A stretch of 64,000 bases of DNA from Brachyspira innocens ATCC 29796. GTDB taxonomy: Bacteria > Spirochaetota > Brachyspiria > Brachyspirales > Brachyspiraceae. A model generated the notes under the pieces. That model searched no databases, had not been told where the DNA came from, and worked only from the letters and a program-made list of their open reading frames with translations. Every line of letters starts with the position of its first letter. Position 1 is the first letter of the stretch. This document shows, one piece after another, positions 26,679-34,304 of this stretch. The translations under genes were made by a program, and so were the position numbers. The DNA lies in the NCBI RefSeq assembly GCF_000384655.1, contig NZ_ARQI01000120.1, forward strand, positions 16,260 to 80,259, read 5' to 3'.

Positions 26679-27245
26679 ATGTTTGATAAATTAATTATTG
26701 ACCATTGTGCACCTGCTTTATCAGGTATAAAAATTGCTAATATATTTACTTGTGAATATAAGTATAAAGGAGAAGTTAATAAAAAAGTTTCTTTATACAA
26801 CAATATTCTAAACAAAAGAGGTATAAACGTAGCTGTAATAAAATACTATGATAATAAGGCTGTAGTTTATGTTTATAACAAAAAAGCATTAGAAAATTAT
26901 TTATCAGATGATAATATTTTTAAGTTTTTGAAAAATTACGGATATAAGTCAAAAAATATACATGAAAGCATAGAGACTTTGAAAAGAAGAATGCAGTATT
27001 CTAAAACATTTCCTCATGAAATAGGTATATTTTTAGGCTATCCGCTTATAGATATAAACGGCTTTATAAATAACTATGGTAAAAATAGTTTATATACTGG
27101 ATATTGGAAAGTGTATCATAATAAAAAGGAAGCTATAAAAATTTTTGATAATTATAATAGATGCAGAACTTTTTATATAAATACATTTTTAAGAGGGAAG
27201 GGCATTTTGGAGATAATGGACGATTACAAACTTCATTTTTTATAA
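26679..27245 (+). CDS. DUF3793 family protein
   Basis: 188 residues. The start FDKLIIDHCAPALSGIKIANIF, the middle RRMQYSKTFPHEIGIFLGYPL and the later WKVYHNKKEAIKIFDNYNRC match the DUF3793 family, small soluble proteins found in anaerobes often beside flavodoxin or iron-uptake genes. A conserved Cys near residue 10 and another near residue 166 might bind a metal or cofactor, but the biochemical role is not known. AGGAG lies 6 nt before the ATG. It is 43 bp upstream of the flavodoxin gene and both lie behind the paired-operator promoter. Confidence 0.82.
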   Translation: MFDKLIIDHCAPALSGIKIANIFTCEYKYKGEVNKKVSLYNNILNKRGINVAVIKYYDNKAVVYVYNKKALENYLSDDNIFKFLKNYGYKSKNIHESIETLKRRMQYSKTFPHEIGIFLGYPLIDINGFINNYGKNSLYTGYWKVYHNKKEAIKIFDNYNRCRTFYINTFLRGKGILEIMDDYKLHFL

Positions 27246-27288
27246 TAAAAACAAAAGATTATTATTTATTACATAAGGAGGTAATAAT

Positions 27289-27720
27289 ATGAGTGATAAA
27301 ATAGCAATAATATATTGGAGCGGCACAGGTAATACTGAGTTAATGGCTCAAAATGTAAAAAAAGGCATAGAAAATGCAGGAGGAGAAGCTGATATTTTTA
27401 GTGTATCAAGTTTCGATGCTGCAAATATAAACAACTATTCAAAAATAGCTTTAGGCTGTCCTGCTATGGGTTCTGAAGTTTTGGAAGAATCAGAATTTCA
27501 GCCTTTTTATGATTCTATAAGAGGAAGTTTATCAGGCAAAAAAGCTGCTTTATTCGGCTCTTATGATTGGGGCGATGGAGAATGGATGAGAAATTGGCAG
27601 GATGATGTAAGTTCTGCAGGTGCTTCTTTAGTTAAAGACGGACTTATTGCAAATCTTACTCCAGATGACAATGCTGTAAGTGAATGTGTAAGTTTGGGCG
27701 AAGCATTGGTTAAAGCATAA
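27289..27720 (+). CDS. short-chain flavodoxin
   Basis: A 143-residue FMN electron carrier. The phosphate-binding loop YWSGTGNTELMAQNV (9-23) and the isoalloxazine-flanking segments LGCPAMGSEVLEE and GSYDWGDGEWMRNWQ are those of clostridial-type flavodoxins. It would replace ferredoxin as low-potential donor, for instance when iron is short; that use is family knowledge. AGGAGG lies 7 nt upstream of the ATG, and a strong terminator closes the two-gene operon. It could supply electrons to IspG, encoded 4 kb upstream, but no sequence link shows this. Confidence 0.95.
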   Translation: MSDKIAIIYWSGTGNTELMAQNVKKGIENAGGEADIFSVSSFDAANINNYSKIALGCPAMGSEVLEESEFQPFYDSIRGSLSGKKAALFGSYDWGDGEWMRNWQDDVSSAGASLVKDGLIANLTPDDNAVSECVSLGEALVKA

Positions 27721-27750
27721 ATAAATAAATAAAAATAAATCATAAAACAT

Positions 27751-27795
27751 AGAGGCATTAGCTTATAAAAAGTTAATGCCTCTTGTTATTTATTA
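27751..27795 (+). terminator. rho-independent terminator after the flavodoxin gene
   Basis: AGAGGCATTA pairs perfectly with TAATGCCTCT around a 13-nt loop that can extend the stem, followed by a T-rich run. Confidence 0.88.
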
Positions 27796-27854
27796 ATCAA
27801 AATTATAATATCTATAGGATATTTTATTAACAGAATTTATCATAATATTAATAA

Positions 27855-28185
27855 TATCAGTATATACTGAAAATTTTTAAGTTTGTCAATTTTTTATTCA
27901 ACTTTTTCCCGCCGCACACCGCAGGCGGACTTCGTCAAAGTTGCAAAAAGTGCAAATCTAAAAATAATACTAAATAGTACTAATTATATTTTACATGTAG
28001 AATAAATTATTAAATTTAGCCTGAAATATGGCCTTTCACGACTGCGGGCTGTGCCTGCTTCTTTGTGACAGCGTCCAAAAGAAGTGGGGTTTGGCACGAC
28101 TATGAAGCCACAACTATAACTAAAAAAATACTAAATAAAAAAACTATAAGTATTAAGAAATTGAGTTTTGAAACAAGTCTAAAGT
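27855..28185. repeat. dispersed repeat family, long copy B
   Basis: About 330 bp between the flavodoxin terminator and aroB. It opens with the family core (TATATACTGAAAATTTTTAA then GTTTGTCAATTTTTTATTCA), has the unusual GC-containing block ACTTTTTCCCGCCGCA, then GTTGCAAAAAGTGCAA, AATACTAAATAGTACTAATT and AAATTTAGCCTGAAATATGG, all in the same order as in the copy at 58.6-58.9 kb. A 27-nt GC-rich insert (GCAGGCGGACTTCGTC inside) is present here but absent there. The CTTCTTTG...AAAAGAAGTGGGG segment can fold. No ORF with a ribosome-binding site is visible. Confidence 0.8.
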
Positions 28186-28189
28186 AAAT

Positions 28190-29251
28190 TTATTCATTTA
28201 AAATATCCTCAATACTCACTTTTTCAACACAAGGTTTTCCGATAGATTCTAAAAATACAAAATTGATTTTATCATCGCTTCTTTTTTTATCAAGTTTAAT
28301 AGCCTCTTTCAAATCTATATTATCAGGTATAGTTATAGGCAAAGAAAATGCTTTCAATATATTTTTAGCTCTTTCTAATATATTTTTATCTTTTGTTATA
28401 CCTTTTTTAATACCGTACTCTATAGCAAAAATCATTCCTATAGCAACAGCCTCACCATGAAGCAACACGCCATAACCTGCAGCATTCTCTACACTATGTC
28501 CTATAGTATGCCCGAAGTTTAAAAACATTCTCTCTTTCTGCTCTTTATAATCTATTTCTACAATATGAGCCTTTAATTCACAGTTTCTTTTAAGAATATA
28601 GTCCATATCCAATTCAGCATTATTGTAACAGTGATCCTCTATAAGTTTTAAAAGTTTTTCATCAAATAAAAATGCATGCTTTATCACTTCAGCCATTCCT
28701 TCATTAAACTCTCTTTTAGGAAGACTTAATAAAGTATTGCTGTCTATTATAACGAGTTTAGGGCTATGAAAAGCACCTACTAGATTTTTTCCTTCTTTTA
28801 TATTAATGCCAGTTTTACCTCCAACAGAAGAATCCACACATGCAAGCAAAGTAGTAGGAATCTGCACAAAATCAATACCTCTCATCCAAGAAGCAGCGGC
28901 ATATCCAGCCATATCTCCTACTACACCGCCTCCTAATGCTATTATTATATCTTTACGGCTTAATTCATTTTTAGCAAGCGAAGAGAAAATATCAATTATG
29001 CTTTCTATATTTTTATTTGACTCTCCATGAGTAAGAACGCATACTGAAGTTATAATATCTTCTTTTTCCAAACTTTCTTTTACTATATTAGTATAGAGTT
29101 TATTTACTATATCATCTGTAACTATTAAAGCCCTATTCCCTCTAAGTATATTTTTTACCAATTTTCCTGTTTCTTTTATTAATCCCTTTTGAACCAAAAT
29201 ATCATAATTAATATTTACATCATTTTTTATTTTTACTTCTGCTTTATTCAT
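28190..29251 (-). CDS. aroB: 3-dehydroquinate synthase
   Basis: A 353-residue NAD- and zinc-dependent enzyme of the shikimate pathway, turning DAHP into 3-dehydroquinate. Motifs in order: ALGGGVVGDMAGYAAASWMRG (NAD binding) near residues 104-125, QIPTTLLACVDSSVGGKTGIN near 130-150, GAFHSPKLVIID, the metal-ligand segment EGMAEVIKHAF, NFGHTIGHSVE and LLHGEAVAIGM. Length is standard. It is a lone gene on the reverse strand with repeat DNA downstream and a divergent sugar-binding protein gene upstream. No other shikimate gene lies in the window. Confidence 0.96.
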   Translation of the reverse strand: MNKAEVKIKNDVNINYDILVQKGLIKETGKLVKNILRGNRALIVTDDIVNKLYTNIVKESLEKEDIITSVCVLTHGESNKNIESIIDIFSSLAKNELSRKDIIIALGGGVVGDMAGYAAASWMRGIDFVQIPTTLLACVDSSVGGKTGINIKEGKNLVGAFHSPKLVIIDSNTLLSLPKREFNEGMAEVIKHAFLFDEKLLKLIEDHCYNNAELDMDYILKRNCELKAHIVEIDYKEQKERMFLNFGHTIGHSVENAAGYGVLLHGEAVAIGMIFAIEYGIKKGITKDKNILERAKNILKAFSLPITIPDNIDLKEAIKLDKKRSDDKINFVFLESIGKPCVEKVSIEDILNE

Positions 29252-29390
29252 ATTTCTTAATCCTATTATTAGTTATTATTAATGATAACTTTTTTATTAT
29301 AAATTATTTTAAAAAATAAAAAAGTTATTATATTAAAGTCATGGTATTAATTTTTATAAAATATAATTGTATATTTGAATATTATATTAC

Positions 29391-29418
29391 TTGACAATAA
29401 AAACTATTAAACTATAAT
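29391..29418 (+). promoter_or_regulatory. sigma-70-type promoter of the first mglB paralogue
   Basis: Perfect TTGACA, 16-bp spacer, perfect TATAAT, about 38 nt before the start codon of the first binding-protein gene. Confidence 0.8.
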
Positions 29419-29455
29419 TTAAAAATGATATTAAATGTATTAGGAGCATATAAAA

Positions 29456-30466
29456 ATGAAGAAATTTTTTATTTTATTATTGGTATTATTATCTTCTTCT
29501 CTTATTTTATATACACAGAAAAAAAATAATTCTATAGGTGTAGCACTTTATAGATATGATGATAATTATATGAAATATTTAAAACAATATATAGAAAAAA
29601 ATATTACATCTTCCTTGCTTATAGTTGACTCTTATAACAGTCAATCAACTCAGAATGCCCAAATAGAAATGCTTCTAAAAAAGAATGTTAACTTACTTGC
29701 TGTTAATTTAGTAGATAAAAGTCAGGCACAAAAAGTAATAGATAAAGTGAGCATAAAAAATACGCCTATAGTATTTTTTAATAGAGAACCAAATCCAGAA
29801 GTTATGAATACATATGATAAAGTATGGTATATTGGAGGTACTAGCGAGGAGGCTGGAATGGCTCAAGGCAGAGTTATAGCAGAAAGCTGGAAAAACAGGC
29901 TTAATTGGGATAAAAACCAAGACGGAAAAATACAAGCTGTCATAATAAAAGGAGACCTTAACGACTCTGATACAATAAACAGAACAGAATACATGAAAAA
30001 ATATATATCATCAAACAATATAAAAATGGATATATTAGCTGAAGTTTCTGCTATGGGAAAAAAAGATAATGCAGCAAAAGTAATGGAAAATCTAATAGCC
30101 AAATACGGTGAAAAGATAGAATATATTATATGCAATAATGATTATATGGCTTTAGGGGCATTAGAAACATTAAGGAAGTTAGGACTTAACAAAAACAGCA
30201 GAATGCTTAACTATATACCAATAATAGGAATAGACGGTATACCAGAATGTTTAGAGGAGATAAAAAATTATGGTATATTTGCTACAGTGCTTCAAAATCC
30301 AGCAATTCAGGCTGAAGTATTATCTTCTATATCAAGCAATATAATAAACGGCAAATCACCTTTAGACGGAACACATTTTAATTTTTATAATAATAAATAT
30401 GTTGTAATACCCTATATACCAGTAACATTATCCAATATAGACAGGGCTATAAAAATATACGAATAA
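29456..30466 (+). CDS. periplasmic sugar-binding protein, MglB paralogue 1, diverged and without lipobox
   Basis: 336 residues, clearly of the galactose/glucose-binding (MglB) family: ALYRYDDNYMKYLKQYIE, NLLAVNLVDKSQAQ, the calcium-loop-like DKNQDGKIQAVIIKGD and ICNNDYMALGALETL. It differs from the three neighbours. The signal peptide has no Cys after its hydrophobic core, so it should be secreted but not lipidated. Positions that contact sugar in E. coli MglB are changed: Phe16 is Tyr, His152 is Asp (KGDLNDSDTINR replaces KGEPGHPDAEAR) and Trp183 is Gly, while Asp14, Asn91, Asp154, Arg158, Asn211 and Asp236 equivalents stay. A different ligand is likely. It has its own promoter and an AGGAG site 9 nt before the ATG. 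Confidence 0.85.
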   Translation: MKKFFILLLVLLSSSLILYTQKKNNSIGVALYRYDDNYMKYLKQYIEKNITSSLLIVDSYNSQSTQNAQIEMLLKKNVNLLAVNLVDKSQAQKVIDKVSIKNTPIVFFNREPNPEVMNTYDKVWYIGGTSEEAGMAQGRVIAESWKNRLNWDKNQDGKIQAVIIKGDLNDSDTINRTEYMKKYISSNNIKMDILAEVSAMGKKDNAAKVMENLIAKYGEKIEYIICNNDYMALGALETLRKLGLNKNSRMLNYIPIIGIDGIPECLEEIKNYGIFATVLQNPAIQAEVLSSISSNIINGKSPLDGTHFNFYNNKYVVIPYIPVTLSNIDRAIKIYE

Positions 30467-30743
30467 ATAGTTATAATCTAACTTTGAAGTTATTTATGAA
30501 TATGCAGTATTTCCATATACAAAACTAGTTAGGTGTACAGTATTATAAAATAAATTAGTTTTAATAATCACAAAGCATTTAAATATTATTCAAAACATTA
30601 AATTTAGTTTAAAAATAGCTCTGATATTAAGTTTATCAATAAAAAATTATAATAATAAATTATAATTTTTTACATATTTTTATTTGACTTATAAGTTTTT
30701 TTTTCATAAACTAAAATAATAACTAATAAAATAGGAGCTTTTT
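30467..30743. other. intergenic gap between mglB paralogues 1 and 2
   Basis: Holds degenerate pieces that recall the dispersed repeat (CTAGTTAGGTGTACAGTATT and AAATTTAGTTTAAAAATAGC) and a TTGACT box at 30684-30689 that may belong to the promoter of the next gene. No ORF is seen. Confidence 0.35.
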
Positions 30744-31772
30744 ATGAATAAAGCAATTTTTTCTTTTTTGATTATATCATTATTTTTATTAATAAGCTGT
30801 TCAAATAATACAAAGACGGCCGATGATGAAATAGAACTAGGAATTACAATATACAGATATGATGACAGCTTTATTTCATTTATGAGAAGAAATATTGAGA
30901 CTATGCTTAATGGAAAGGCAAAATTTATAATGAATGATTCGGAAAACGATCAGGTAAAACAAAATGATCAGGTAGATGCTGCAATTCAAAGAAATGTAAA
31001 TGCTTTGGCTATTAATTTGGTTGATCCTGCATCAGCAAGTTTTATGATTAATAAAATCAGACCTGCTGGAATACCTGTAATATTTTTTAATAAAGAACCA
31101 AGTAAAGAAGATATGTTAAGCTATGATAAGGCATGGTATGTAGGTACTTTAAGTGAAGAATCAGGTAATATGCAGGGAGATATAGTAGTAAAAGCATGGA
31201 AAGAAAATACTTCTTGGGATAAAAACGGTGACGGAAAAATACAATATGTTCTTTTAAAAGGAGAAGCAGGACACCCTGATGCTGAAGCTAGAACAGAAAG
31301 AATCAAAGCTGTATTAACAGATAATGGCATAGAAATAGAACAATTAGATGAGCAGACTGCTAATTGGGATATACTTCAGGCTCAGACAGCTGCAGATTCT
31401 TGGATAGAGAAGTACGGTAATGATATAGAGTTTATATTTTCTAATAATGATGCTATGGCTTTAGGAGCATTAAAATCTATTCAAAAAGAAGGATATAATA
31501 TAGGCGATAATAATAAATTTATACCTATAGTAGGAGTAGATGCTATACCAGAAATTATAGAAGAAATAAAAAAAGGTACAGTAGTTGGTACAGTTTTACA
31601 AAGCCCTAAAGATCAGGCTCAGGCAATAGTAGACATGCTTCTCAATGCTGCCAAAGGACAAGATGTACTTGCAGGAACTGAGTATAAACTAGACGATGTA
31701 AAAGCTGTAAGAGTACCATACAGAGCTATTACATTAGAAAATATCAATGAGGCGGCAGAAGCATATAAATAA
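30744..31772 (+). CDS. galactose/glucose-binding lipoprotein, MglB paralogue 2
   Basis: 342 residues with a lipobox ending FLLISC, so anchored by lipid. The MglB signatures are all kept: TIYRYDDSFISFMRRNIE, NALAINLVDPASA, calcium loop DKNGDGKIQYVLLKGE, the sugar-contact segment AGHPDAEAR, Trp in QTANWDILQAQ, FSNNDAMALGALKSI and VGVDAIPEII. Every sugar-contact position I compared with E. coli MglB is conserved, so it should bind glucose or galactose or a close relative. It is 61 bp upstream of paralogue 3 and probably co-transcribed with it; a terminator after paralogue 3 separates both from the mglBAC unit. Confidence 0.92.
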   Translation: MNKAIFSFLIISLFLLISCSNNTKTADDEIELGITIYRYDDSFISFMRRNIETMLNGKAKFIMNDSENDQVKQNDQVDAAIQRNVNALAINLVDPASASFMINKIRPAGIPVIFFNKEPSKEDMLSYDKAWYVGTLSEESGNMQGDIVVKAWKENTSWDKNGDGKIQYVLLKGEAGHPDAEARTERIKAVLTDNGIEIEQLDEQTANWDILQAQTAADSWIEKYGNDIEFIFSNNDAMALGALKSIQKEGYNIGDNNKFIPIVGVDAIPEIIEEIKKGTVVGTVLQSPKDQAQAIVDMLLNAAKGQDVLAGTEYKLDDVKAVRVPYRAITLENINEAAEAYK

Positions 31773-31833
31773 CAAATTTATAAATTATGTTTTAAATGTT
31801 TGAAAACAGTAAAATAAAATTTCAGGAGCATAC

Positions 31834-32868
31834 ATGGGCAGAAAAATTCTATTATTGCTAATAATTTTAACAAGTTTTATTATATCTTCATGTTCTGAAA
31901 ATAAAAATAATAATAGTTTCATAGGAATTACTGTCTATAGAACAGATGATCCTTTTGCCAACAGCTTAAAAAGTAATATAGAAAAATTTATATCTGGAAG
32001 AGCAAAATATATAGTAAATGACTCTCAAAATAATCAAACTACGCAAAATAGTCAGGTAGATAACTATATTTCAAAAGGATCTAAAGTTCTAGTAATAAAT
32101 TTAGTAGATACTCAGGCAGCACAGGATATAGTGGATAAAGCTAAAAAAAGCGATATTCCTATAATATTGTTTAATAAGGCACCAGACCTTTCAGTGATGA
32201 ATAGTTATGATAAAGTATGGTATGTAGGCACTTTAAGCGAAGAAGCCGTTAATCTTCAGGGAAAAATTATTACTGATAGTTGGAAATCAAATCCTTCTTG
32301 GGATAAAAATGGGGATGGTAAGATTCAATGTGTAATACTTGAAGGAGAACCAGGTCATGCTGATACAAAAATTAGAACGGAAAATCTTATATCATTTATT
32401 GAAAATAGCGGTATAGAATTGGAAATATTGGATAAAAAAACGGCTATGTGGAACAGAGACAGGGCTAAAACTATTGTAGATTCTTGGATGTCTAATCACA
32501 ATAATGAAGATTCTGATACCAAAATAGAGTACATATTTTCAAATAATGATGAAATGGCATTAGGAGCTTTAAAATCTGTACAGGGATTCGGATATAATAA
32601 AGGCGAATCAGATAAATTTATCCCTATAGTAGGAATAGACGCCATTGATGAAACTATTAAAGAAATTGAGAAAGGAAATATAGTTGGTACAGTTCTCAAT
32701 GATAGTGTGAGTCAGGCTAAAGCAGTTTCTGATTTAGCACTTAACCTATTTAAAGGTGAAACTTCAAATCCTATATTAGGTACAGCTTGGACATTAGATA
32801 ATACAAAATCTGTAAGAGTACATTATAAACCAATAACTATTGAATTACCAGATACTGTAAATAAATGA
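31834..32868 (+). CDS. galactose/glucose-binding lipoprotein, MglB paralogue 3
   Basis: 344 residues with a lipobox ending FIISSC. It keeps the MglB plan: TVYRTDDPFANSLKSNIE, INLVDTQAAQDIV, calcium loop DKNGDGKIQCVILEGEPGH, Trp in KTAMWNRDRAK, FSNNDEMALGALKSV and VGIDAIDETI. The His-x-Asp and Arg contacts are present although the segment has drifted (PGHADTKIRTENL), and Phe16 is kept. A short acidic insertion (NNEDSDT) precedes the hinge. Ligand range may differ somewhat from paralogues 2 and 4. An AGGAG site lies 7 nt before the ATG, and a strong terminator follows. Confidence 0.9.
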   Translation: MGRKILLLLIILTSFIISSCSENKNNNSFIGITVYRTDDPFANSLKSNIEKFISGRAKYIVNDSQNNQTTQNSQVDNYISKGSKVLVINLVDTQAAQDIVDKAKKSDIPIILFNKAPDLSVMNSYDKVWYVGTLSEEAVNLQGKIITDSWKSNPSWDKNGDGKIQCVILEGEPGHADTKIRTENLISFIENSGIELEILDKKTAMWNRDRAKTIVDSWMSNHNNEDSDTKIEYIFSNNDEMALGALKSVQGFGYNKGESDKFIPIVGIDAIDETIKEIEKGNIVGTVLNDSVSQAKAVSDLALNLFKGETSNPILGTAWTLDNTKSVRVHYKPITIELPDTVNK

Positions 32869-32887
32869 TATATTTAAGTAAGAAAGA

Positions 32888-32922
32888 AAGACAGCTGATA
32901 GTAATATTGGCTGTCTTTTTTC
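32888..32922 (+). terminator. rho-independent terminator after mglB paralogue 3
   Basis: AAGACAGC pairs with GCTGTCTT around a 14-nt loop and is followed by TTTT. It splits the mglB cluster into two transcription units. Confidence 0.85.
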
Positions 32923-33028
32923 AATTCTGTATTAATTTCAAATTAATTAAGTTATATTTGTAATATAAATGTAATATTATTTTACAAAAACAATAAAAAC
33001 TAATCATAATATTATAAGTAAATGTTAT

Positions 33029-33045
33029 TACGCAATTAATGCGTA
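33029..33045 (+). promoter_or_regulatory. palindrome upstream of mglB paralogue 4, operator candidate
   Basis: TACGCAATTAATGCGTA has perfect 6-bp arms (TACGCA/TGCGTA) around ATTAA. Cytosine-guanine steps are very rare in the surrounding DNA. It lies 25 bp upstream of the putative -35 box, a position that suits an activator. Confidence 0.5.
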
Positions 33046-33069
33046 TTGTCAAAATGTAAAAAATTTGTT

Positions 33070-33098
33070 TTGACTTGATTTAAGAAAATAAATTTATA
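33070..33098 (+). promoter_or_regulatory. promoter candidate of mglB paralogue 4
   Basis: TTGACT, 17-bp spacer, TTTATA, ending 48 nt before the ATG. The -10 box is imperfect and overlaps an alternative TATATA two bases on. Confidence 0.5.
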
Positions 33099-33146
33099 TA
33101 CTAATTAAATATAGAGAATATTAATTAATTTAAGGAGTTTTCTAAA

Positions 33147-34199
33147 ATGAAAAAATCACTTATCGTTATAGGAGCATTAATAATGTCTTCTATTTTTGTA
33201 CTATCATGCGGCGGCAATTCTTCTTCATCTGCAGCAGCTTCTACTGACGGTCCGACTATCGGAGTAACAATTTATCGTTATGATGACAACTTTATGTCTT
33301 TCTACAGAAGAAATATTGAAAGCAGAATCGCTGGAAAAGCTAATTTAATAATCAATGACTCACAAAATAACCAAGCTCAGCAAAATGACCAAGTTGATGT
33401 TATGATTCAAAAGGATGCAAAAGCATTAGCTATTAACTTGGTAGACCCTCAGGCAGCTCAAACTATCATAGATAAAGCTAAAGCTAAAAATATACCAGTT
33501 ATTTTCTTTAACAAACAGCCTAGTGCTCAGGTTATGGCTAGCTATGATAAAACTTGGTATGTAGGTACTACTCCAGAAGAATCAGGCGATATGCAAGGAA
33601 AAATCGTTGTAGATACTTGGAAAGCTAATCCTGCTTGGGACAGAAACGGAGACGGAGTTATACAGTATGTATTATTAAAAGGCGAACCAGGCCACCCAGA
33701 TGCTGAAGCTAGAACTAGCCATGTTACTATGTACATTACTAATAATGGTCTTAAAGTAGAAAGATTGGAACCAGAACAAACTGCTATGTGGGATACAGCA
33801 AAAGCTAAAGATATAGTAGATGCTTGGATGCAAAAACATGGCGATAAAATTGAATATATTTTCTGTAACAACGATGCTATGGCTTTAGGTGCTTTACAAT
33901 CAGTACAAGCTTTAGGATACAACAAAGAAGGCGATACTACTAAATATATACCTATAGTTGGTGTTGATGCTATTCCAGAAATGATTAATGAAATCAAAAA
34001 AGGAACTGTAGCAGGTTCAGTACTTAATGACCCTGTAGGACAATCTCAGGCTTTAGTTGATGTTACTTTGAATGCAGCAGCTGGAAAAGATCCATTAGAT
34101 GGTACTACTTGGACTTTGGACGAAGTAAAAGCTATTCGCGTTCCTTATGTTCCTATAACTAAAAATAATGTAAATGTTGCTGAAGAAGCATATAAATAA
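33147..34199 (+). CDS. mglB: galactose/glucose-binding lipoprotein, MglB paralogue 4 (main copy)
   Basis: 350 residues with lipobox VLSC and a Ser/Ala-rich linker after the lipidated Cys. It is the closest of the four to E. coli MglB: TIYRYDDNFMSFYRRNIE, AINLVDPQAAQTI, DRNGDGVIQYVLLKGEPGH then PDAEAR, TAMWDTAKAKDIV, FCNNDAMALGALQSV and VGVDAIPEMI, so all known sugar and calcium contacts are present. Codon choice (more AAC, ATC, TTC, GGC than neighbours) suggests high expression. It directly precedes mglA and mglC, separated by a 13-bp hairpin, so it is the binding protein dedicated to this ABC importer. In Brachyspira the MglB protein is a known abundant surface-associated antigen. Confidence 0.96.
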   Translation: MKKSLIVIGALIMSSIFVLSCGGNSSSSAAASTDGPTIGVTIYRYDDNFMSFYRRNIESRIAGKANLIINDSQNNQAQQNDQVDVMIQKDAKALAINLVDPQAAQTIIDKAKAKNIPVIFFNKQPSAQVMASYDKTWYVGTTPEESGDMQGKIVVDTWKANPAWDRNGDGVIQYVLLKGEPGHPDAEARTSHVTMYITNNGLKVERLEPEQTAMWDTAKAKDIVDAWMQKHGDKIEYIFCNNDAMALGALQSVQALGYNKEGDTTKYIPIVGVDAIPEMINEIKKGTVAGSVLNDPVGQSQALVDVTLNAAAGKDPLDGTTWTLDEVKAIRVPYVPITKNNVNVAEEAYK

Positions 34200-34220
34200 T
34201 AAATAGTTTTCACTATAACT

Positions 34221-34255
34221 TACAGGGATATTATTTTAATCTTAATATCCCTGTA
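34221..34255 (+). promoter_or_regulatory. intercistronic hairpin between mglB and mglA
   Basis: TACAGGGATATTA pairs perfectly with TAATATCCCTGTA (13 bp) around a 9-nt loop. What follows is mixed A/T, not a T run. As in other binding-protein operons it probably protects the mglB mRNA end and lowers expression of mglA and mglC. Confidence 0.78.
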
Positions 34256-34304
34256 TTATTATAATAGTAGAAGTAAAATTTCAATTCTTAAAGGTTTTTA
34301 ATAT

